NCBI GenBank assembly: GCA_944392655.1
Contig: CALXXL010000008.1
Location: 36,256-100,255 of the forward strand
Reading direction: 5' to 3'
From: an uncultured Victivallaceae bacterium
GTDB lineage: Bacteria > Verrucomicrobiota > Lentisphaeria > Victivallales > Victivallaceae
DNA: 64,000 nucleotides
The position numbers and the translations under genes are program-made. Numbering within the stretch: position 1 is the first letter of the stretch; each line of letters opens with the position of its first letter. This document shows, piece by piece, positions 17,579 to 26,589 of this stretch. The notes under the pieces were generated by a model. That model was given only the letters and a program-made list of their open reading frames with translations, was not told the DNA's origin and did not search any database.

Positions 17579-17582
17579 CAAA

Positions 17583-18662
17583 CTACCCCTGATGCAAAAG
17601 TTCTTTTAACGCCATATACACATGTCCAGAATTGATTGAACGCATACATAAAGGCTCATCCGCCAGTGTACAAGTACGCCGGAAGCAGGGCGCACAACCC
17701 CAGGAGGACCGCACTATACGCCATCTGGATGACAATGGCGCCGTTACCACCCAGTCGGTTGAACCAAAAACCGCCACCCCGGAGCCGCCCACCGACGCAC
17801 TTAAATGCATCGTTCCGGAATCATTAGCTACGCATGCGTCCGCCGATTTCAATATCGCCGCAAGTTCGGCCAGCGTCGTCCCGCCGCACAGGTTAATAAC
17901 CCGTTCATCTGTTCCAAGCTGACCGGCTACCTCAGAGGCTATCGCACTCTCGCCGCGCCCGCCGACTATCACTATCCGCCCGGCAGCGTAATCCGACAAA
18001 AAACGCCTGCCGGTATTCGCAAAACCATTGGACGGCCAGCGTTTCGCCGCTCCATAGGCCGCACCCGGCGCTAAAACCAGTAATGGCGATCCGGCAACCA
18101 CTCCGCACGGCAGTTCACCGCCAAGTTTGTTCTCCGGAAATTTTCCATCCCACGCAGAACCACCCAGCGCCTCCGCCATTAATGAATATTTTCGCGCATG
18201 GTGCAGATTGCCAACGCATCCACGCCGGTTCCACGGAAACTTAAAGGCACCTTCCAGCAACAGAGAGCGGCCACGCGCTGCCGCACCAAACAACCGGCGG
18301 ATACCCGCACGGCGGAAATATATCGCATCACGGGGAGAGTTGGTCAGCAACAAACCAAAATTCGCACCGGATTCCCGAAGCTGCACCAACACCTCATCCG
18401 GCCAGTTGCGGTGCGCTTCCGGCAATATCACCGTACTATCCACACAGTCAAATAAATCCAGCAGCCCTGCCACTCCGGCCGGTGCCACCGCCACTGTACG
18501 CCACCCCCCAAGCCGCAATTGACGCAGCGCCGGCAACGCCATTACCGCATCTCCCAGCCAGTTCGGCATTCGTACAGCTATCACGCCGCCGCCACTGTAC
18601 CGGACTCCGGGAAAATATTCTCCGCCGGACAGCGTTCCCGGAAATGTACTCAGCGTTTCCAT
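17583..18662 (-). CDS. Glycosyltransferase family 9 (heptosyltransferase-like)
   Basis: Resembles ADP-heptose:LPS heptosyltransferases that build the inner core. AVRMPNWLGDAVMALPALRQLR opens the N-terminal domain, and in the C-terminal domain VLAPGAAYGAAKRWP and CVANDSGTMHLSASVG form the nucleotide-sugar site typical of WaaF. The length is 359 residues, with a GC-rich N-terminal extension of about 28 residues before the first motif. The donor may be another ADP- or GDP-sugar. It suggests that the organism has a lipopolysaccharide core. Confidence 0.88.
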   Translation of the reverse strand: METLSTFPGTLSGGEYFPGVRYSGGGVIAVRMPNWLGDAVMALPALRQLRLGGWRTVAVAPAGVAGLLDLFDCVDSTVILPEAHRNWPDEVLVQLRESGANFGLLLTNSPRDAIYFRRAGIRRLFGAAARGRSLLLEGAFKFPWNRRGCVGNLHHARKYSLMAEALGGSAWDGKFPENKLGGELPCGVVAGSPLLVLAPGAAYGAAKRWPSNGFANTGRRFLSDYAAGRIVIVGGRGESAIASEVAGQLGTDERVINLCGGTTLAELAAILKSADACVANDSGTMHLSASVGGSGVAVFGSTDWVVTAPLSSRWRIVRSSWGCAPCFRRTCTLADEPLCMRSINSGHVYMALKELLHQG

Positions 18663-18673
18663 AAACTTAATTT

Positions 18674-19195
18674 TTAAAACCAGCTCGCCGCTTCCGGATT
18701 ATAATAACGGAAGTTGTCTACCGCATGACTCTGGATCGCCTGCGCCGTGATTACGTCAAACAGAGCATCGCATTCAACCCAGTTCTCTTTGTCATCGATA
18801 ACCCGCAGCTCCTGCTTATACATCCCGATCATCTCGCCATCCAGCGTGATAATCACATCTTTGCCGCGGTTAAGACCGGACATCGACGTCCAGCGCGCCA
18901 TGCCGGGACGGTTTAACTTGAACTGCATCTTGCACATGTTGGGATCATCTGCCTCAGGAACTATACGGATCTCTTCGATAAAACGCGAATCAAAAAACTG
19001 ATTGCCGTTTACCCAGTAGTTCTTGCCGTCTATCGGACTGATAAGCTCACGCTCAATCATCTCCGTCTGCCCCGGATAAGTGACCCGCTGGTAGAAGTTC
19101 ATCACAAATTCAGGCTCATACTGCATCTGACGCCAGAATTCACACCCGCTCAGCAGTAATGCACAGCTAAAAATCAAAAATATCCGCTTCAACAT
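18674..19195 (-). CDS. Hypothetical lipoprotein
   Basis: Begins MLKRIFLIFSCALLLSGC with the lipobox LLSGC (Cys18), so it is exported and lipid-anchored. The mature part of about 156 residues has no family I recognise; it is rich in beta-type residues. The ATG at 19195 is chosen over an upstream in-frame start at 19276 because AGGGAG lies nine bases before it and the signal peptide starts there. It heads the operon that continues with GT9, ppk1, the kinase and the CYTH gene. Confidence 0.75.
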   Translation of the reverse strand: MLKRIFLIFSCALLLSGCEFWRQMQYEPEFVMNFYQRVTYPGQTEMIERELISPIDGKNYWVNGNQFFDSRFIEEIRIVPEADDPNMCKMQFKLNRPGMARWTSMSGLNRGKDVIITLDGEMIGMYKQELRVIDDKENWVECDALFDVITAQAIQSHAVDNFRYYNPEAASWF

Positions 19196-19306
19196 TTTTT
19201 TATGCTCCCTTGTTCGCTTTTTCTTTTCTGCCTGTTCTCTTCTACTACTATACATGACCTTTAAACATAAAGCCATTATCTAAACACAATTTTTAACGCT
19301 TTTTAC

Positions 19307-19334
19307 TTGAAATAATACCTAAAATGGGTATTGT
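19307..19334 (+). promoter_or_regulatory. Predicted promoter of the UAP/ftsW/murG operon
   Basis: TTGAAA (19307-19312) and TATTGT (19329-19334) with a 16-base spacer, about 100 bases before the first start codon. Confidence 0.5.
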
Positions 19335-19434
19335 ATTTTTATAGTTCAGGTTCGAATCCGCTCTTGATGAAAGCTCCGGCGCAATCTGGATGTGTTTAAG
19401 TTTTTTAACTTTCATTTATGGAGTATAAAATATT

Positions 19435-20844
19435 ATGGATTTTGCACAGCTTAAACAATTACTCGAAAAACACGGCCAGCAGCAGCTCATCGCTTTCTGG
19501 AATGAAATATCTGAAGATGAACGCGAAAATCTCGCTTCTCAAATCCAGAAAATCGATTTCAACCGCATCGACGAACTTATTAAAGAATATGTCCTCAAAA
19601 AACCGGAAACAGATATACCGGATGATTTGACCCCGGCACCGTTCTTCCCGCTCATTCCGGACAACGAAGGCCTTAAGTCATATTACGAGGTCGCAAAACA
19701 GACCGGAGCCGATATAATCCGACAGGGAAAGGTCGCATGTCTTACCGTCGCAGGAGGGCAGGGCACCAGACTGGGATTCGACGGACCAAAGGGAACTTAT
19801 CCCATAGGACCCGTCTCCGGTAAGTCGCTCTTCGCTTATTTCGCCGAGGGAATCGCCAGAAATCAGGAGAAGTATTCCACCAGAATTCCATGGTATATTA
19901 TGACCAGCGTGGTAAATAACGCCCAGACGGTCGAGTTCTTTGAACAGAATAACTATTTCGGCCTCGATAAACAGCAGGTATTCTTCTTCGTACAGGGAAC
20001 TATGCCGGCGGTGGGATATGACGGCAAAATTCTGCTCGCTTCCAAATCCTCGCTCGCTCTCTCCCCGGATGGGCACGGCGGTACCCTGTGGGCATTGCGC
20101 CAGAGCGGCGCTCTCGATAAAATGAAGAACGAAGGCACTCAATTCCTCTCTTACTTCCAGGTCGATAACCCCCTGGTCGCAGTGGTCGATCCGCTCTTTA
20201 TCGGACTGCACGCTCTCGAAAAATCACAGATGAGCGCAATTATGCTGCCTAAAACCGGTCCGTTTGAGAAACTCGGCAACTTCTGTGTATCCAAAAACAG
20301 AACATGCATTATCGAATACAGCGACCTGCCTGAGTCTCTCGCCGAAAGCCGCAATCCGGACGGATCTCTGAAATTCCTCGCCGGAAGCCCCGCTATACAT
20401 GTAATCAGTACCAGCTTTATTGAAAAACTTACCGATAACGGCAAACCCGCTCTTCCATGGCACCGCGCAGATAAAAAAGTACCGTTCGTCGACAGCAACG
20501 GCGCCTTGATTAAACCAGAGACACCTAACGCGGTAAAACTCGAGTCTTTTATATTCGACGCTCTCCCGCTCGCGGAAAAAACTATGATCCTTGAAGCTGA
20601 CCGCAACGAAAGTTTCGGCCCGACCAAAAACGCTACCGGCGTCGATTCCGCCGAGTCATGCCGCGAAATGCTTATCGCACGTGATAAACGCAGACTCAAA
20701 GCCGCAAATGTCGATATCGCCAACGCGGAAAAAGTGGAAATCGCTCCACGTATCGCCGTATGCGACGAAGACGTTGAAGAGTATTGCCGGAAAAATAATA
20801 TCTCTTCCCTCGCCAATATGGGCAGAGAGGTTTATCTCAAGTAA
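19435..20844 (+). CDS. UDP-sugar pyrophosphorylase, eukaryotic UAP1 type
   Basis: Forms UDP-GlcNAc or UDP-hexose from UTP and a sugar 1-phosphate. The nucleotide-binding motif LTVAGGQGTRLGFDGPKG is at 103-120; later blocks PDGHGGTLWAL and QVDNPLVAVVDPLFIG are those of the UDPGP/UAP1 family found in eukaryotes, not of GlmU or GalU. The helical N-terminus (LLEKHGQQQLIAFW) also matches UAP1. At 469 residues it is full length. With FtsW and MurG downstream, UDP-GlcNAc for peptidoglycan is the likely product. Confidence 0.88.
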   Translation: MDFAQLKQLLEKHGQQQLIAFWNEISEDERENLASQIQKIDFNRIDELIKEYVLKKPETDIPDDLTPAPFFPLIPDNEGLKSYYEVAKQTGADIIRQGKVACLTVAGGQGTRLGFDGPKGTYPIGPVSGKSLFAYFAEGIARNQEKYSTRIPWYIMTSVVNNAQTVEFFEQNNYFGLDKQQVFFFVQGTMPAVGYDGKILLASKSSLALSPDGHGGTLWALRQSGALDKMKNEGTQFLSYFQVDNPLVAVVDPLFIGLHALEKSQMSAIMLPKTGPFEKLGNFCVSKNRTCIIEYSDLPESLAESRNPDGSLKFLAGSPAIHVISTSFIEKLTDNGKPALPWHRADKKVPFVDSNGALIKPETPNAVKLESFIFDALPLAEKTMILEADRNESFGPTKNATGVDSAESCREMLIARDKRRLKAANVDIANAEKVEIAPRIAVCDEDVEEYCRKNNISSLANMGREVYLK

Positions 20845-20867
20845 AAACTCCGGGAAATATATTTATC

Positions 20868-21209
20868 ATGACTGATACCATCCGGATTTTTGAGCTGCCG
20901 GTCGACGAAATCATTATCGACCCGGAAGGATGCTCCGAGGCCCTTAACCGAACCGTACAGAGAACCGGCCGCAAAGTGGTCGGACTTTGCACCGACGGTA
21001 ACCGGGTTTTCGTATCCCTTACTCCAAATGTCGGCGTAAGCGGAACGTTCAGATTCGCCGAACTCGCACAACCGGAACGCAACCGCATCGACGCGGAGCT
21101 GACTTCCAGATATACCGCAGGATTCGTTGCCGTCGGCAGCTTCCCAACCGAACAGAGTGTCTGGGCTCTCTTTTGCAGATTCGACGATGAAACCGCCAGG
21201 AATGAATGA
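20868..21209 (+). CDS. Hypothetical protein (113 aa)
   Basis: I do not recognise it. It is a soluble, mixed alpha/beta chain of 113 residues without signal peptide. It sits between the pyrophosphorylase and ftsW and overlaps ftsW as ATGA, so it is translated and co-expressed with wall-synthesis genes. Confidence 0.6.
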   Translation: MTDTIRIFELPVDEIIIDPEGCSEALNRTVQRTGRKVVGLCTDGNRVFVSLTPNVGVSGTFRFAELAQPERNRIDAELTSRYTAGFVAVGSFPTEQSVWALFCRFDDETARNE

Positions 21210-22435
21210 TCATGAATAACTTTTCCACCATCCGGACCGGCAGAGACGTTAATATACGCGCAGATGCACTGCTTAATGAAAATATCTCCGGCAAAATGAT
21301 CGCTTACGCCTCGGCTCTCGTAGTGATTTCAGCCATTATCATCCTCTTCGGTATGGTTATGTTATATTCCGCAAGCTATCATACCGACGGAACTTACTAT
21401 TTTACTATGCAGCTTATATGGCTGGCCGCAAGCACGATTGTCGGAATCGCTACTTTCTGCGCCGGATATAAATTGCTCGCAGATTATTCCGTTCTCCTGC
21501 TGTTTATGCTCGCTGTTCTGCTCATCGTGGCGTTTACATGTTATGAACCGATAAACGGCGCGTACAGATGGCTGAGGTTCGACCTCAAAGTTATTAAAAT
21601 AAGTATTCAGCCTTCTGAACTGGTAAAGGTTATCGTTCCTTTGTATGTCGGCAAATACTGCGCCGACAACTTCCGCAACTCCGTAAATATGTTCGGCAGG
21701 CACGGCGCATGGAACCCCATCGCCGTTACCGCTTTTATGTGCGCTCTGGTATTCCTCGGAAAAGACCTGGGAACTACTCTGCTTATTTTTATCGTAATGG
21801 CCGTTATGCTGTTCGTCGCAGGGCTGAGACTCAGATATTATCTGCCGGCTATCCCTGCCGCTATCGCCGGGTTCTTCGCTATTAAGGCTTTCTCTCCTTT
21901 CAGATGGGATAGATTGACCTCTTTCCTTAATCCGGAACTCTATCAGCAGGATACCGGATATCAGCTCTGGCTCTCGATCCTAGCTCTCGGCTCGGGATCG
22001 TGGACCGGCGTCGGATTTATGGAGAGCAGAATGAAAGCCGCATATCTGCCTGAACGGCATACCGACTTTATTCTTTCCGTTATCGGCGAAGAACTCGGAT
22101 TCGTAGCTATGGTAGGCGTGATTATCGCATATTTGCTATTCTTCTATTTCGCACTGAAAATCAGCTGCAACGCAAGATCCAGACAGGGATTATATACCGG
22201 GTTCGGAATAGCTGTAACTATTGTTTTCCAGGCACTTATAAATATCGGAGTAGTTTCTGGCGCGCTGCCGACCAAAGGTATTCCTGCTCCTCTTTTAAGC
22301 TACGGAGGAAGCAGTCTCCTGATGTTCGGCATTGCCCTAGGTATTCTGCTGAATATCGCCGCAGATACCGTCTCTCCAGATTTTAATCAGCAGATGTGGA
22401 GCAGATTCTCCAGCCACTTCAGAAAGAAAAAATAA
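21206..22435 (+). CDS. ftsW: Cell-division SEDS glycosyltransferase FtsW
   Basis: Peptidoglycan polymerase of the SEDS family, working at the division septum with a class B PBP. The 409-residue chain has about ten membrane helices and the family signatures PSELVKVIVPLY, PERHTDFILSVIGEELG and the C-terminal LPTKGIPAPLLSYGGSS. RodA shares these, but the order ftsW-murG and the PExHTDF motif favour FtsW. The ATG at 21206 overlaps the upstream stop; an ATG at 21212 is also possible. Confidence 0.9.
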   Translation: MIMNNFSTIRTGRDVNIRADALLNENISGKMIAYASALVVISAIIILFGMVMLYSASYHTDGTYYFTMQLIWLAASTIVGIATFCAGYKLLADYSVLLLFMLAVLLIVAFTCYEPINGAYRWLRFDLKVIKISIQPSELVKVIVPLYVGKYCADNFRNSVNMFGRHGAWNPIAVTAFMCALVFLGKDLGTTLLIFIVMAVMLFVAGLRLRYYLPAIPAAIAGFFAIKAFSPFRWDRLTSFLNPELYQQDTGYQLWLSILALGSGSWTGVGFMESRMKAAYLPERHTDFILSVIGEELGFVAMVGVIIAYLLFFYFALKISCNARSRQGLYTGFGIAVTIVFQALINIGVVSGALPTKGIPAPLLSYGGSSLLMFGIALGILLNIAADTVSPDFNQQMWSRFSSHFRKKK

Positions 22436-22436
22436 T

Positions 22437-23564
22437 ATGGATAACCTGAAGAAAATTGTAATCAGTTGCGGCGGTACCGGAGGGCACTTCTATCCCGGAT
22501 TATCTATCGCCAGACGTTTTATGGAACTCGGAGGAACTCCATTATTGATGCTGAGCGGAGTTAACGTCGAAAAACAGACTCAAATCGCACGGGGATTCGA
22601 AATTCCTGTACTCCCTCTGCCACCAATGCCAAGCCCTAACCGCCCGGGAAAAATATTCCAGTTCATTAAAGGCGCAGCAACCGGATACTGCAAAGCTGTA
22701 AAAACAATGAAAGCATTTGAGCCACAGGCCTTTATCGGCATGGGATCTTTTACTTCACTGCCTACCGTTTCCGCAGCAAAACGTCTGAATGTGCCGGTGT
22801 TTCTTCATGACGGTAACGCCAGGGCAGGGCGCGCCAACAGAATTTTCAGCCGATGGGCAAAGGAGATGTTTTCCGCGTTTCCTCTCGTTAATCAGAATTG
22901 TGTAAAGTGTCCGGCAACGGTTTCAGGTATGCCACTGCGGCCGGAAGTCGTTATGCGCAAAATGTCGAAAAATGATGCGGCCACCGCACTTAAACAGATT
23001 TACAACTGGCAGCTGAACAATAATTTTACAATTCTTGTCATGGGCGGCAGCCAGGGCGCCAGAACTATTAATAATGCCGTTGCCGAGGCCGCTCAAATCT
23101 GCCGCGGAAAACTCAATATTATACATCTGTGCGGCGAAAAACTTTACCGGGAAACCGGAGAAAAATACAAAAGTTTAAATCTGGGGGAGGGGGATGGTAT
23201 TTTTCTGCTGCCGTTTTCTCCTCACATGGGCGAACTCTACTCCGTGTGCGATATGATAATAGGAAGATCCGGCGGAAGTTCTGTTGCTGAACTACTCAGC
23301 TTCGGCAGATTCGGCGTTCTGATCCCCTATCCTTTCGCCGCAGAACTGCATCAGAACGATAACGCTCAATTTGCCCAGCAGTGCGGCGCCGCTGAAGTTA
23401 TCGACAACAGTAATGTTTCCGGAGCCGAATTCCAGAAACTTTTTGAATCCATTATTGCCAATCCGGAAAAATATCGTCAAATGGGACGCAATGCCCAGAC
23501 CGATATCCACCGCAATGCCGCCGATTTTATCCTCCGGAAAATTGATGAAGTAATTGCAGGATAA
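22437..23564 (+). CDS. murG: UDP-GlcNAc--lipid I GlcNAc transferase MurG
   Basis: Adds GlcNAc to lipid I to form lipid II on the inner face of the membrane. The glycine loop GGTGGHFYPG (12-21), the second-lobe loop MGGSQGART and the UDP-binding segment GRSGGSSVAELLSFG are all present. At 375 residues it is complete. It begins one base after ftsW and closes the operon; none of the other dcw cluster genes is adjacent. Confidence 0.96.
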   Translation: MDNLKKIVISCGGTGGHFYPGLSIARRFMELGGTPLLMLSGVNVEKQTQIARGFEIPVLPLPPMPSPNRPGKIFQFIKGAATGYCKAVKTMKAFEPQAFIGMGSFTSLPTVSAAKRLNVPVFLHDGNARAGRANRIFSRWAKEMFSAFPLVNQNCVKCPATVSGMPLRPEVVMRKMSKNDAATALKQIYNWQLNNNFTILVMGGSQGARTINNAVAEAAQICRGKLNIIHLCGEKLYRETGEKYKSLNLGEGDGIFLLPFSPHMGELYSVCDMIIGRSGGSSVAELLSFGRFGVLIPYPFAAELHQNDNAQFAQQCGAAEVIDNSNVSGAEFQKLFESIIANPEKYRQMGRNAQTDIHRNAADFILRKIDEVIAG

Positions 23565-23571
23565 AAAATAC

Positions 23572-23596
23572 ATCTGAATACAATTTTCAGATTTTT
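23572..23596 (+). terminator. Probable terminator after murG
   Basis: ATCTGAA (23572-23578) pairs with TTCAGAT (23586-23592), followed by TTTT. The stem is short and AT-rich, but it lies 8 bases past the murG stop. Confidence 0.5.
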
Positions 23597-24728
23597 GACC
23601 TGTACGTTTTATTGTCGTTTGCCGCAATTCTAAACCAAGCATAATTTTTACCATCTGTCACTCCATACCTGCATCAATCGCGCTATAAAGGGGTTTCCCG
23701 AGCGGTTTTCAGCTATATTAAACGCGTCGCATAATCTATGTTATGTTAAGTTTTATATTAATATCAACAAGGATATTGTTAATGTAATTCTTTATCCTTA
23801 AGTATCTTATACTATTAACACAGGATGGTTGTTAATAACCTGACAACAGAAAATCACTGTTTTTACAGGTTTTTGACGGCTGAACACAATGGAACTGATT
23901 CTAAACCAAAATATTTCCGGCGCGGTCTGTTGATGGCGGAAAATGTGTGAGGAAATACAGCGCAAAGCAGTATGCCTTCTATATTCACGCATGGAAATGT
24001 CTTTATTGCAATGTCAGCCGTTTCCGGCAATTCCAGTTTGGCTGGAATATAAATATATTGCTTCTCGGCACTATCCCCCTTCCCTGTCCGGAAAATAAGA
24101 TTTATAAAATAACCGGGCTTTATTATGCTGAATGTCTTTTTATGATAAATCTGAATTGGCTGTTTATAAATAATGCAGAGGCAGCCAGGGAACAGTGCGG
24201 TCTTCTTAAAAAGCGTGATAATACGATCCTGTAATAAGGTAATTTGGGAAACATTCCGGAGCAGTGAGCAATATAGCAATGCGAGCGATACCAAGACAAG
24301 AAACCCAAACAGATACGGCAGAAAAAACAGACGGCCGTGTGAGATACAGCAGGTAAAGATAACATGACAGAGGATAAAGACAATATCTACATACTATATA
24401 AATATTTAAATTAAAGGATAATACCTGAAAAAATGACAATTATGCAGCTCGGCAATATAGAGTTTGACTGTTCCGGTTAAAAAGTGGCAGATAAAAATCT
24501 GCGAAGATCGGTATGTGCGGCGGAAAGCAGATGTTAACGCCTCAAATAATTTTTTTAATATTATCAAATGATTTATAATAAATAATTTAAACAATAATGC
24601 ATAATTAATGATTAATGAAGTGGGAACGATGCTATAGATGATATATGGAGAGACGTTATTAAAGAGCAAGGTGCGAGGGCGTAATTTTACAATAAGTGTA
24701 TGGCAAAGTGTGATTAGGATAATACGCC

Positions 24729-24786
24729 GAATATAGGGCTGAAATGAAGCATAATACTAATTTATTATGCTAAATGACTTTATTTA
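24729..24786 (+). repeat. Degenerate repeat A, copy 1
   Basis: Starts GAATATAGGGCTGAAATGAA and ends with the conserved core TTATTATGCTAAATGACTTT. Copies 2 and 3 share both ends with substitutions in the middle. Confidence 0.6.
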
Positions 24787-25043
24787 ATGGCTGTATATTG
24801 ATAATTAAGGAGGATAGAATGTGCTGTTGTTTAGTACTGTAGTATGCTGAGAGCAAATAGAGAAAAGGAGTAATTATATAGCAAGGTATAAATATAACAA
24901 GGGGAGATTGTGGAAATAAACTGACTATAGGACTGAAAATAATAACTTAACCAGTTAAAACAGTGGGAAATGATTACATGGCAAAGTGTGATTAGGCTGA
25001 AAGGGCACGCTGTTATTGCAAGGTAAGACGTGAGAAAATGGCA

Positions 25044-25102
25044 GAATATAGAAATGAAGTAAAACACAAATATTAAATTATTATGCTAAATGGCTTTATT
25101 GA
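25044..25102 (+). repeat. Degenerate repeat A, copy 2
   Basis: GAATATAGAAATGAAG at the start and TTATTATGCTAAATGGCTTT at the end; same length and order as copy 1. Confidence 0.6.
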
Positions 25103-25512
25103 TTGGTTGAGGATAAACGAGCATGATGTTATTGAGTGCTTGGGAAATATGACTTGATTACATGGCAAGACGCAAATAGATAGAAAGATGTGATTACATG
25201 GCAAGACGTAATGTAAATAGTTACAGAGTAATGCGTAACGCAAAATAAATACAAAGTATGATCGGGGGATGATCCACATATAGAGCTGATAATAACTTAA
25301 TCATGTTTTATTGTACTAAGAGCTTAATTATAAGACAGCAGGAATTTATTGCATAGCTTGAAAAATGGACAAAACTATGGCAGAAGTGAAGCATAAATAT
25401 CGCTTCACTATAACAGGACAAATGGATGATAATTAATGAGAGATAACATGATGCAGTAAAGAACCGGGTGGAATATGACATGACATATATGTATGTGACT
25501 AGGGAAATTAAT

Positions 25513-25570
25513 GAATATAGGGCTTAAATGAAATATAAATGCTGATTTATTATGCTAAGTGACTTTATTA
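25513..25570 (+). repeat. Degenerate repeat A, copy 3
   Basis: GAATATAGGGCTTAAATGAA at the start and TTATTATGCTAAGTGACTTT at the end. A weaker relative lies at 25278-25327 and a partial core at 24115-24145. Confidence 0.6.
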
Positions 25571-25897
25571 ATTAATGATAAATGAGGTGTGATCGGGACA
25601 AGTAGAGAATGAAGCATGTTGTGATTATATAGGCTGAGCGTAGATAAGAGGCAAGGCGTGATTACATGACTGCCCCGTAAGTGCAGGAGCATGGAAAAAC
25701 ACCTTAAATAGATAAAAATGCGTATTAGACAACGGCAGGAGCAAGGCCTGAATAGCGTTTTATTATTGTGATTGCATGACTGGACACAATAATTATCCTG
25801 CAAGCATAAGCACATACATGACGTGATTGCATGATTGGATTGGATGTAAATATATAAAGATTTACAGTGTTTATTTGAAAAATCAATAATACCGGGA

Positions 25898-26410
25898 TTA
25901 TTTTGAGGACATATATTTACCGTATTCAAATTGGGCTTCTGTGACCTCCTTGGCGGCATTATAAGCCTTTTCATTCAGTTCAAGAAGTCTTTCTTTTTCG
26001 AGCTTTCTTGCATTGGTAAGCGCAGGAGTAGCTTGAATGGTACCATACTGATAAACCCAGAGACCCTTCACTTTACCGGTCGCCTCATCATATTCCATCG
26101 GCAGATCATCGCCCCAATATTCCTGTAAATCCTCAAACAACTGCCGACTCTCTTCTTTTGCGCTGTATAAAAGCCTATCTTTCATGAAAAGCTGAGCCAA
26201 TCGTTCAAGTTTCTCCCGCATATCGCGCGCCTTCTCTTGCGCCTGTTCGAGTTCCCAGTCGCAATGCCGCGCAGAGTCCTCCGCAATTTGTAAACGAAGT
26301 TTTAGACCGTTTTCCTTTATATGCGCTCTGAACATCATGAAACCTATAACGGCCATCATCAGCAATACTGCGCCCAGGGCGCATATCATCAACTTATTCT
26401 TCATGCACAT
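25898..26410 (-). CDS. Membrane-anchored coiled-coil protein, hypothetical
   Basis: 170 residues. A hydrophobic helix follows the first few residues (about 7-27), then a long charged helical stretch (residues 33-75, many E, K, R and L) that should form a coiled coil, then a mixed region with WVYQYGTIQATPALTN. No family is recognised. AAGGAG seven bases before the ATG at 26410 supports that start. It diverges from mnmG and borders the repeat-rich region. Confidence 0.7.
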   Translation of the reverse strand: MCMKNKLMICALGAVLLMMAVIGFMMFRAHIKENGLKLRLQIAEDSARHCDWELEQAQEKARDMREKLERLAQLFMKDRLLYSAKEESRQLFEDLQEYWGDDLPMEYDEATGKVKGLWVYQYGTIQATPALTNARKLEKERLLELNEKAYNAAKEVTEAQFEYGKYMSSK

Positions 26411-26518
26411 TTTCCATCTCCTTGCGGGTTATTTCTTCAAACAGTAGTTTGAAATAATTTCCATGGGTTGTCCTTTTCTTAAAAATAACACTGTTTACAG
26501 CAATAACCAATTCAAAGG

Positions 26519-26546
26519 TTGAAAATCACGCGTTTGGCTATATCTT
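26519..26546 (+). promoter_or_regulatory. Predicted mnmG promoter
   Basis: TTGAAA (26519-26524) and TATCTT (26541-26546), 16 bases apart, 44 bases before the mnmG start codon. Confidence 0.55.
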
Positions 26547-26589
26547 ATATAGTATAATAAATGAATTTAATCAAACCTGTCTCTTATAT

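Larger units (their letters stand above)
24697..25840 (+). repeat. Interspersed repeat B (TGATTACATGGCAAGACG-like), at least six copies
   Basis: TGATTACATGGCAAGACG occurs at 25155 and 25191; related forms are TGATTACATGGCAAAGTG (24971), TATGGCAAAGTGTGATTAGG (near 24699), GTGATTACATGACTG (near 25658), GTGATTGCATGACTGG (near 25768) and GTGATTGCATGATTGG (near 25823). Spacing is irregular, so this is not a CRISPR array. Confidence 0.55.
23597..25897. other. 2.3-kb AT-rich gene-free region with degenerate repeats
   Basis: No convincing gene is found on either strand. From about 24240 to 25870 the plus strand becomes poor in C and richer in G (15 G against 6 C in 25141-25200; 13 against 4 in 24841-24900), opposite to the C-rich plus strand elsewhere. 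Several degenerate sequence families recur (listed separately). Possible explanations are a transcribed non-coding RNA, a decayed mobile element, or an origin-like region next to mnmG; nothing seen decides between them. Confidence 0.6.

Noticed and set aside
19344..19363. GGTTCGAATCC string resembling a tRNA T-arm before the UAP gene
   Set aside because: Flanks do not form a T-stem of five pairs, and no acceptor, anticodon or D-arm is present.
24697..25840. CRISPR array
   Set aside because: Repeats are degenerate, spacing is irregular (roughly 20 to 400 bases) and no cas genes are nearby.
23807..25974. Several minus-strand open frames with repeated Cys/His-containing strings such as LPCNHI
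   Set aside because: They arise from the nucleotide repeats, lack ribosome sites and have biased, low-complexity composition.
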